Assembly (NCBI GenBank): GCA_016929775.1
Contig: JAFGIE010000161.1
Span: 1 to 11,628 of the forward strand
Origin: Anaerolineae bacterium
GTDB taxonomy: Bacteria > Chloroflexota > Anaerolineae > JAFGEY01
Length of the DNA stretch: 11,628 nucleotides
Direction: 5' to 3'
The notes under the pieces are model-generated. The model saw nothing but the letters and a program-made list of their open reading frames with translations, was not told the origin of the DNA and ran no database searches. Of this stretch, positions 1 through 4,790 are shown in pieces. The stretch's first letter is position 1, and each line of letters opens with the position of its first letter. A program made the translations under genes and the position numbers.

Positions 1-100
1 CCACGCTCCTTGCCGTCCCTACGAAGCACAGTGGCCCTTTTCCGCCGCTTTTCCCCTTTTTCAGGTCCCCAACGTGTGACGCTTACCGTCGCCCGGGCGA

Positions 101-129
101 TTGACCCGCCCACCCTTCTGGTGTATCAT
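101..129 (+). promoter_or_regulatory. sigma70-like promoter of the SIS-domain gene
   Basis: A -35 box TTGACC (101-106) and a -10 box TATCAT (124-129) are separated by exactly 17 bp. Each box matches its consensus at five of six positions. Transcription would start near 136, giving a leader of about 80 nt before the ATG at 217. That leader could fold a GC-rich hairpin (158-162 with 175-179 and 164-167 with 171-174). The first 100 bases hold no gene I can support, only short T-rich runs between 37 and 61. The promoter lies inside the longer open frame that reaches back to position 10, which argues against that upstream start. Confidence 0.6.
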
Positions 130-200
130 GCCCCCGGATCGACCCTATCCCCTGTCTGCGGGGCGCGCCGCGCGCCCGCGCGACACACACTGCACGCCGC

Positions 201-207
201 AAGGAGG
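201..207 (+). promoter_or_regulatory. Shine-Dalgarno that fixes the SIS gene start
   Basis: AAGGAGG is a near-perfect complement to the 16S rRNA tail and sits 9 nt before ATG 217. It decides the start against the in-frame ATG at 10, which has no such site and lies upstream of the promoter. Confidence 0.8.
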
Positions 208-216
208 CAGAGCGCC

Positions 217-1266
217 ATGACGACGCACACATCGCACCTGCAGCGCGAGATCCTGGAACAGCCAGAGGTGCTGCGACGCCTCCTCGCCGCCGAGCGGGAT
301 ACGATCGCCCGCATCGCGGCGGCGATCCGGGCGCACGCGCCCCCCTATGCCGTGATCGCCGCCCGGGGCACGTCGGACAATGCGGCGCGCTATGCCCAGT
401 ACCTGCTCGGCGCCGAGAACGGGCTGACCGTGTCCCTGGCGACGCCCAGCTTGTACACGCTCTACCGCCGCCCGCCCCGCATGAGCGGCGCGCTCGTGAT
501 CGGCATCTCCCAGTCGGGCGCCTCGCCCGACATTGTCGCCGTGGTCGACGAGGGGCGCCGGCAGGGCGCGCTGACCGTGGCGATCACCAACGACGCCGGT
601 TCGCCGTTGGCGCAAGCCGCCGCGCACACGATCGAGCTCCACGCGGGCGAGGAGCGGAGCGTCGCCGCGACCAAGACCTACACCGCATCGCTCGGGGCGG
701 TCGCCGCGTTGAGCGCGCTGCTCGCCCAGGACGACGCGCGCTGGCAAGCGCTGGAGGGAATGCCGGCGATCGCAGAGGAGGTCCTGGCGCAGATCGACGA
801 GGTGAGCGGCGCGGCGGCGCGCTACCGCGACATGCACGCGTGCGCCGTGATCGGGCGCGGGTACAACTATGCCACCGCGTTCGAGATCGCCCTCAAGCTC
901 ACTGAGCTGACCTACACGCTCAGCATGCCCTTCTCTGCCGCCGACTTTCAGCACGGGCCGATCGCGCTGGTCGAGCCCGGGTTCCCCGTGCTCGCGATCG
1001 TCCCCGAGGGAGCCGTCGCGGGAGAGATGCGCGACATGCTGGCGCAGCTCCAAGAGCGGGGCGCAGCGCTGATCGTCCTCTCGCCCCTGGTCGCCGCGCT
1101 CGACCTGGCGCAGACGGCGCTGCCCCTCCCCCCCGGCGTGCCGGAATGGCTCTCGCCCCTGGTCGCCGTCATGCCCGGGCAGCTCTTCGCCCTGGGATCG
1201 ACCCTCGCGCGCGGGCTCGACCCCGACCGACCGCGCGGCTTGCGCAAGGTGACGCTGACCCGCTGA
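217..1266 (+). CDS. Double-SIS-domain sugar-phosphate isomerase/deaminase (GlmS isomerase-domain/NagB-II-like)
   Basis: Cytoplasmic protein of 349 aa with two SIS domains (about residues 43-170 and 205-330), resembling the isomerase half of glucosamine-6-phosphate synthase. It lacks the N-terminal glutaminase domain and its Cys1 nucleophile. Visible family motifs are ARGTSDNAA (49-57), GISQSGASPD (96-105, the phosphosugar-binding serines), SVAATKTYTASL (148-159), GRGYNYATAFEIALKL (213-228), DFQHGP (243-248) and the C-terminal DPDRPRGLRKVTLT (335-348). The His of the ring-opening HGP motif is present. The position corresponding to the catalytic Glu488 of E. coli GlmS appears to be Asp243. Without a glutaminase, proteins of this kind are usually ammonia-dependent or act as deaminases that turn glucosamine-6-phosphate into fructose-6-phosphate, so a catabolic or recycling role is likelier than synthesis. 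A related AgaS-type ketose/aldose isomerase remains possible. It appears monocistronic, with its own promoter and a terminator hairpin 8 bases after the stop. The family is confident; the substrate is inferred. Confidence 0.9.
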   Translation: MTTHTSHLQREILEQPEVLRRLLAAERDTIARIAAAIRAHAPPYAVIAARGTSDNAARYAQYLLGAENGLTVSLATPSLYTLYRRPPRMSGALVIGISQSGASPDIVAVVDEGRRQGALTVAITNDAGSPLAQAAAHTIELHAGEERSVAATKTYTASLGAVAALSALLAQDDARWQALEGMPAIAEEVLAQIDEVSGAAARYRDMHACAVIGRGYNYATAFEIALKLTELTYTLSMPFSAADFQHGPIALVEPGFPVLAIVPEGAVAGEMRDMLAQLQERGAALIVLSPLVAALDLAQTALPLPPGVPEWLSPLVAVMPGQLFALGSTLARGLDPDRPRGLRKVTLTR

Positions 1267-1274
1267 GAAACGCG

Positions 1275-1310
1275 CACAGCCCCCGCGCGCGACTGCGCGC
1301 GGGGGCTGTG
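1275..1310. terminator. Hairpin between convergent genes, probable bidirectional terminator
   Basis: A perfect 16-bp inverted repeat (1275-1290 with 1295-1310, arms starting CACAGCCCCC) encloses the 4-nt loop GACT. It lies 8 nt after the SIS gene stop (1264-1266) and 21 nt beyond the stop of the opposing gene (1332-1334), so it can serve both. Neither side has a real T tract: the + side continues ACAAACC, and the - side reads CGCGTTTCTC. It may therefore work as an RNA 3'-end stabiliser or need a factor as much as act as a classical intrinsic terminator. Confidence 0.75.
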
Positions 1311-1331
1311 ACAAACCGGGATCTCCTCGCG

Positions 1332-3848
1332 TTACTTTTCCTTGTCCTTGTCCGCCTGTGTCGGCTTGGGATTGGGCTTGGGCTTTTCCTCTTCCGGCGG
1401 GCAGGGCCCGAGCGTGTCGCCGTGCGCCAGGTGACCGGGCACCGCCTCGGGAGCCACGAGCAGCTCCTCCTGCGCGGGCGTCCCCGGCTTGTGGCAGAGC
1501 AGGACCCGCTCTTGCTTGTCCGGCGGCACCGACGGAGGCGGCGCGCCGACGTCGCCCGGCGAGACTTCGAGCGTGTCCGGATCCACGCGATGGACCACGG
1601 TAATGCTCACCACGCTCGCCTGCCCGCTGCTGTCGACGCACACGGACAGCACGACCACGGCGCCGGGCTGGAGCTTGCCCTCGATGATCGCGCCCTCGTC
1701 CAACGCGATCTCGACGCCGCCCGGCAGCAGGATGCTGCGCGCGGTCGCTTTCAGGACGACGGACGTGATCTCGACGCAGCCCGCCCCACGCTGCGCCGCC
1801 GCCACCACGTCGATCTCGCGCGCCACCAAGTCGCCGACGTCTGTGACCTGACCCTCGACCTGGACCAGGTCCCCTTCGTCCGGGTCGCCAGTGACCTCGG
1901 TCTCCTCGTCGGCGAGCACCGGCACCCTTCCGATCACCCACTCAGGGCCAAGCTGGTCCACCTGCCCGGTGAACCCGAACGCAGGGCCCCGATCCCCGGC
2001 AAGCCGGATCTCGTCCGCGACCCACGTGCCGTCGTCCAGGATCAACCCCTCGACCAGCGCGCGGTCGCCCACTGCGAGACCGGGCTCCGCCTCAGTCCAC
2101 ATGCGCGTCTCGAACGGGATCCCGGCGACCGCCCACGCGGGCTCGAGCGCATCGATCGCGCCCACGAACTCGAACCTGTGCTCGCCCACGCCAACGCGCT
2201 TGATCGCCAGCCCCCACCGCGCGCCGTCCGCGCGCACCTCGCCGCGCACCGCGACCACCTCGCCCGGCAAGAGCCCCTCGTCGAGGACCGTCCGATCGTC
2301 GACGCCGACTGCGATATCCGAGACGGTCCACGCGTCCCCGTCCCTCTCTTGCAGCACCCCGGCAAACGAGAGCACCTCGCCCGTCGCCGCGCCGACGAGC
2401 AGGATCGAGTGGGCGGCAAGCGTCCCATCGCCCCCGATCGCGCCGTCCACGTGCACCACGTCGCCCACGACGACCCCCGGTTGCACGTCCGTCCCCTCGC
2501 TCACGGCGATCGACCGCCCCGCGATCCGCCAGGCATCATCCTCGATCTCTTGCACCTCGCCCGTGATCCAGAAGCGGCTGATCCGCGTGTGGTGGAGGAG
2601 CACGATCCGGTCGGCGACGCGCACACCGCCGGCGTCGAGACGCCCCTCGACGGCGACCCAGTCGCCGGGCCTCGCCCTGCCCACGAACGCCGTGGCATCG
2701 TCGATCGCAAAGGGCTGACCGGCGATCCGCCACACCGCGCCCGTTTCGGTGACCTGACCCTCGCCGCTGATGCGGAAGGAAGGCTTGTCCGGGACGGCGC
2801 CGATGCGGACCGCCGTGACCTGCCCGGCGACGGCGACCACGCTGACATCCAGGTTGCTGACCTCGACGGCGCCCTCGCGGACGCCAAAGGTCGCGATCAA
2901 GGTGGGCGAGACGCGCACGTAAAAGCGGGTGCCGACCGCCGCCCCGGTCCCCGACGGCGTGCGCACGGTGTATCGCGCGCCGAGCCCCGCCGCTTCGGCG
3001 ACGTCGTGCTCAGCCTCACCCAGCCACTGCACCAACTCGATCACGCGCGACCCGTCCAACGCAGGCGCAAGGCGCTCGATCGACAGCTGGGCGTCTGGCC
3101 CCAGCTCGACCACGCTGCCGTCATAGAAGGACATGGTCACGCCCGACAGCGCCCCGGTGCGCACCCGCTGGCCCGCTAGCACATAGCCGCCCGGCAAGAC
3201 ATCTGACCACGCGCCATCCGCGTTCCGGACCTGGACGATGCCCTGCACGTCGCCCAGCACGACGGCATACGGCGGGACCTCCGTCGGGGTCGCAGTCGAG
3301 GTCGCAGTCGGAACCGGGAGAGCTGTAGAGGTTGCGCCCGGCGCAGTCGGCTGCGCCCGTGTCGGACGCGCCGTGGATGGCGGTTCGGGCGTGGACGTCG
3401 GCGGCAGCGCTACGGTCGCAGTGGGCAGGTCCGCCACCACGGTGCCGGTCGGCGCGCCGCCCGGCGCAAAGGGATCCGGGCCCCAGATCGCCAGGCCCAC
3501 CAGCAGCACGACCGCTGCGACTGCCACACCGGCAAGCGCGAGCGGCATCTGGGAGGGCGTGAGCCGTGCCGCCCAGGCGCGCAAGCCATCCCACACCGAC
3601 GCACGGCGCCGCGCGCCACGGGCGGGCGCAACAGCGCGCGCAAGGTCGGCGCGGTGTGCGAGCAAGAGGCGCTCGATCCGGGCGTTGTGGGCCTCGCTTG
3701 GCTCAGGCGCGAGCGCAGACAGGGACCTGCCGAGGTCAGCCAGGTCGCGGACCTCGGGATCCTGCTCCAGTGCAGCTGCGCTCTCTTGGCCCCTCAGCAA
3801 CGCGTCCAGCGCGTCGGATAGGGCTTGGGCCTGTGCGTTCTCGTTCAT
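1332..3848 (-). CDS. Membrane FecR/DUF5666 repeat protein, putative anti-sigma factor
   Basis: An 838-aa single-pass membrane protein, probably the regulator of the sigma factor just upstream. Residues 1-95 form a charged, helical cytoplasmic region like Chloroflexota anti-sigma N-termini. A transmembrane helix follows at about 102-123, then a Thr/Pro/Ala-rich linker (130-193). A FecR-like domain spans about 195-345, with GDVQGIVQVR, a GQRVRTG turn, SFYDGSVVELGP and VREGAVEVSN. Six repeats of about 62 residues resembling DUF5666 occupy 357-748. The end carries a Cys/His module (783-816) and a Lys/Glu/Pro-rich tail. The start ATG overlaps the sigma gene stop as ATGA (3848-3845) with only a weak GAGAG upstream, which suggests translational coupling. 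There is no Cys before residue 691, so the HxxxCxxC zinc site of classical ZAS anti-sigma factors is absent. The anti-sigma role is inferred from gene order and topology. A structural FecR-domain protein that merely shares the operon is the alternative. Confidence 0.85.
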   Translation of the reverse strand: MNENAQAQALSDALDALLRGQESAAALEQDPEVRDLADLGRSLSALAPEPSEAHNARIERLLLAHRADLARAVAPARGARRRASVWDGLRAWAARLTPSQMPLALAGVAVAAVVLLVGLAIWGPDPFAPGGAPTGTVVADLPTATVALPPTSTPEPPSTARPTRAQPTAPGATSTALPVPTATSTATPTEVPPYAVVLGDVQGIVQVRNADGAWSDVLPGGYVLAGQRVRTGALSGVTMSFYDGSVVELGPDAQLSIERLAPALDGSRVIELVQWLGEAEHDVAEAAGLGARYTVRTPSGTGAAVGTRFYVRVSPTLIATFGVREGAVEVSNLDVSVVAVAGQVTAVRIGAVPDKPSFRISGEGQVTETGAVWRIAGQPFAIDDATAFVGRARPGDWVAVEGRLDAGGVRVADRIVLLHHTRISRFWITGEVQEIEDDAWRIAGRSIAVSEGTDVQPGVVVGDVVHVDGAIGGDGTLAAHSILLVGAATGEVLSFAGVLQERDGDAWTVSDIAVGVDDRTVLDEGLLPGEVVAVRGEVRADGARWGLAIKRVGVGEHRFEFVGAIDALEPAWAVAGIPFETRMWTEAEPGLAVGDRALVEGLILDDGTWVADEIRLAGDRGPAFGFTGQVDQLGPEWVIGRVPVLADEETEVTGDPDEGDLVQVEGQVTDVGDLVAREIDVVAAAQRGAGCVEITSVVLKATARSILLPGGVEIALDEGAIIEGKLQPGAVVVLSVCVDSSGQASVVSITVVHRVDPDTLEVSPGDVGAPPPSVPPDKQERVLLCHKPGTPAQEELLVAPEAVPGHLAHGDTLGPCPPEEEKPKPNPKPTQADKDKEK
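1401..1502 (-). other. C-terminal Cys/His module of the FecR/DUF5666 protein
   Basis: Residues 783-816 read VLLCHKPG (783-790), then a spacer, then HLAHGDTLGPC (806-816). This matches the general pattern LCHxPG...HLxHGDxxGxC that I recall near the ends of various secreted bacterial proteins, where I know of no firm function. Two Cys (785, 816) and three His (786, 806, 809) could form a disulfide-closed or metal-binding knot outside the cell. Confidence 0.6.
1605..2780 (-). repeat. Six tandem DUF5666-like repeats inside the FecR protein
   Basis: Units, in protein residues: 357-417, 424-486, 493-552, 557-617, 622-683 and 692-748. Each follows the same beta-rich outline: an opening GxV-type strand, a 'W-x-I/V-x-G/D' strand, a short acidic turn with D/E-x-T, a 'GD/GE-x-V-x-V-x-G' strand, and a closing strand such as VADRIVLL, AHSILLV or ADEIRLA. 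Unit 6 is the most diverged: it has lost the central Trp and carries Cys737. Unit identity is low, so this is an old amplification at protein level, not a recent DNA tandem repeat. Confidence 0.75.
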
Positions 3849-4435
3849 GCGCGATCACTCTCGGAGAGCAGCTGGCGCAGCTTGCGCAGGGCGCGTAGGA
3901 TGGTCACGCTGACCGTCCGTTCGTTCATGTCCAGCACGCTCGCGATCTCACGGTTCGTAAGCTGCCCGGCAAAGCGTAGCGTCAGGATCTCCTGTTGCCG
4001 TTCCGACAACGTATCCAGGCACACGAGCATCCGGGCTGTCTGTTCTTGGCGCACGACATCTTGCTCTGGGGAGAGGCTGCCGTCGGGCACGCTGTACATC
4101 GCGTCGTTGAACTCGGCATGGTACCTGCCCCGCCGCTTTTGCTGCTTCAGGTGGTTGACCCACATGTTGTGCGCGATTCTAAAGATCCACGTCGAGAACG
4201 CGCCCTTGTCCGCGTCATACGACGACAGGTTTGTCAGGGCACGTTCTAGGATGTCAGCGGTCAGGTCCTCAGCCTCAGCCAGGTCGTTCACCCGGTAGCG
4301 GATATAGGCAAAGATGCGCGGATGTATGTTGCGGAACAGATCCTCAAGCTCAGACACACTGAGCACAACCGCGTCTTTGCCCGTCTCTCGGGGCTGGGCC
4401 TTGTTCCCACTGAGTTTTTGTATATCTTCTACCAT
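3845..4435 (-). CDS. ECF (sigma70-family, group 4) sigma factor
   Basis: A 196-aa RNA polymerase sigma subunit that would redirect transcription in response to an envelope signal. Region sigma2 (about 31-101) shows LFRNIHPRIFAYIRYRVND, AEDLTADILERAL and FSTWIFRIAHNMWVNHLKQQ, the usual core-binding and -10 recognition helices. Region sigma4 (about 141-190) has LSERQQEILTLRFAGQLT followed by the helix-turn-helix NREIASVLDMNERTVSVTILRAL for -35 recognition. There is no sigma1.1 or sigma3, and the length is typical of ECF factors. ATG 4435 was chosen because its promoter (4506-4534) lies inside the longer frame that opens at 4570, ruling out starts upstream of about 4500. An ATG at 4507 overlaps the -10 box. 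The Shine-Dalgarno is weak: AGG lies 9 nt before the ATG. The stop overlaps the next gene's ATG by ATGA, which is a strong sign of one operon with its probable anti-sigma factor. Confidence 0.92.
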   Translation of the reverse strand: MVEDIQKLSGNKAQPRETGKDAVVLSVSELEDLFRNIHPRIFAYIRYRVNDLAEAEDLTADILERALTNLSSYDADKGAFSTWIFRIAHNMWVNHLKQQKRRGRYHAEFNDAMYSVPDGSLSPEQDVVRQEQTARMLVCLDTLSERQQEILTLRFAGQLTNREIASVLDMNERTVSVTILRALRKLRQLLSESDRA

Positions 4436-4460
4436 GATATACAACCTGACGACAAGAGTA

Positions 4461-4474
4461 CTACGTACACGTAG
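4461..4474. promoter_or_regulatory. 14-bp dyad in the sigma gene leader
   Basis: CTACGT-AC-ACGTAG is a 6+6 inverted repeat around a 2-bp centre. It lies about 25-40 nt downstream of the predicted sigma operon start point and 26 bp before ATG 4435. The spacer is too short for a good RNA hairpin, so a DNA-binding site is the likelier reading. Chance is possible. Confidence 0.3.
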
Positions 4475-4505
4475 AGAATCGCTGGGTGAAGCGAAGCGTG
4501 GTTTC

Positions 4506-4534
4506 ATTCTAACACAAAGCATGGGCGATGGCAA
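4506..4534 (-). promoter_or_regulatory. sigma70-like promoter of the sigma/FecR operon
   Basis: Read on the - strand, TTGCCA (4534-4529) and TAGAAT (4511-4506) are 17 bp apart and each matches its consensus at five of six positions. Transcription would start near 4499, leaving a leader of about 64 nt. This A/T-rich patch stands out from the very GC-rich surroundings. I see no clear ECF-type promoter (AAC-containing -35 box), so autoregulation by the encoded sigma factor is not visible here. Confidence 0.6.
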
Positions 4535-4548
4535 GGTGAGCGCGCACC
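4535..4548. promoter_or_regulatory. Imperfect palindrome between divergent -35 boxes, candidate operator
   Basis: GGTGAGCGCGCACC is symmetric at 12 of 14 positions; only the fifth and tenth bases break the dyad. It fills most of the 17-bp gap between the sigma operon -35 box (ends 4534) and the giant gene -35 box (starts 4552). A protein bound here would contact both promoters at once. GC-rich DNA produces short palindromes by chance, so this rests mainly on position. Confidence 0.35.
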
Positions 4549-4551
4549 CCC

Positions 4552-4580
4552 TTGACGTAGGCGCATGCATGGGCTATCAT
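4552..4580 (+). promoter_or_regulatory. sigma70-like promoter of the giant DUF11 gene
   Basis: TTGACG (4552-4557) and TATCAT (4575-4580) are separated by 17 bp, each five of six to consensus. The -10 box and spacer length are the same as at the SIS gene promoter (101-129). The start point would be near 4587. The in-frame ATG at 4579 overlaps this -10 box and so cannot be the translation start. Confidence 0.6.
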
Positions 4581-4586
4581 GGGAAG

Positions 4587-4788
4587 AGAGTGCAGCGTGG
4601 TGGCGCGCAGCCGGTCCCGCCGCCTCAGACGACATCCCGATCGTCTCGCGCCAGGCCCGCCCAGGGCGCGCCACGCAGCCTACGGCTCTGCAGCTGAGCG
4701 GTCTCACGCCAACCGAGACGAGCCGCGTTCGCCTTTGTATCGCGGCAGGCGCGCGCGACTCGCCTCTCCATGCGAAAGGAGCGGCGAG
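4587..4788 (+). promoter_or_regulatory. Leader of about 200 nt of the giant DUF11 gene
   Basis: The distance from predicted start point to TTG start is long for a bacterial leader. No convincing short upstream gene is seen. Besides the start-site hairpin listed separately, an 8-nt segment (4641-4648, TCGTCTCG) is exactly complementary to 4714-4721. It could close a loop of about 65 nt. No known riboswitch was recognised. Confidence 0.4.
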
Positions 4789-4790
4789 TT
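4757..4790 (+). promoter_or_regulatory. Hairpin sequestering the Shine-Dalgarno and part of the TTG start
   Basis: The Shine-Dalgarno AAAGGAG (4775-4781) is placed 7 nt before TTG 4789. It is embedded in a hairpin. ACTCGCC (4758-4764) pairs with GGCGAGT (4783-4789, which includes the first base of the start codon). After one T/C mismatch, CTCC (4766-4769) pairs with GGAG (4778-4781). The loop is 8 nt, and G4757 with T4790 could add a wobble pair. This would make 11 Watson-Crick pairs directly over the initiation signals. Confidence 0.6.

Noticed and set aside
37..61. T-rich runs near the left edge as the terminator tail of an upstream gene
   Set aside because: No stable hairpin precedes them inside the window and the upstream gene is not visible.
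10..216. N-terminal extension of the SIS gene to ATG 10
   Set aside because: It contains a sigma70-like promoter and a strong Shine-Dalgarno that point to ATG 217, and the extra residues do not resemble an SIS protein.
145..1941. A 598-codon - strand frame across the SIS gene and the convergent hairpin
   Set aside because: It would run through the terminator hairpin and two real genes; its translation is Gly/Arg-rich shadow sequence.
1146..3179. A 677-codon + strand frame opposite the FecR/DUF5666 gene
   Set aside because: Arg/His/Asp-rich text without any domain; the - strand frame encodes FecR and repeat domains and overlaps the sigma gene by ATGA.
4436..4570. N-terminal extension of the sigma factor to ATG 4570
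   Set aside because: The likely promoter lies within it and the extra 45 residues do not resemble a sigma N-terminus.
4579..4788. ATG 4579 as the start of the giant gene
   Set aside because: In frame, but it overlaps the -10 box, has no Shine-Dalgarno and would put about 70 Arg-rich residues before the signal peptide.
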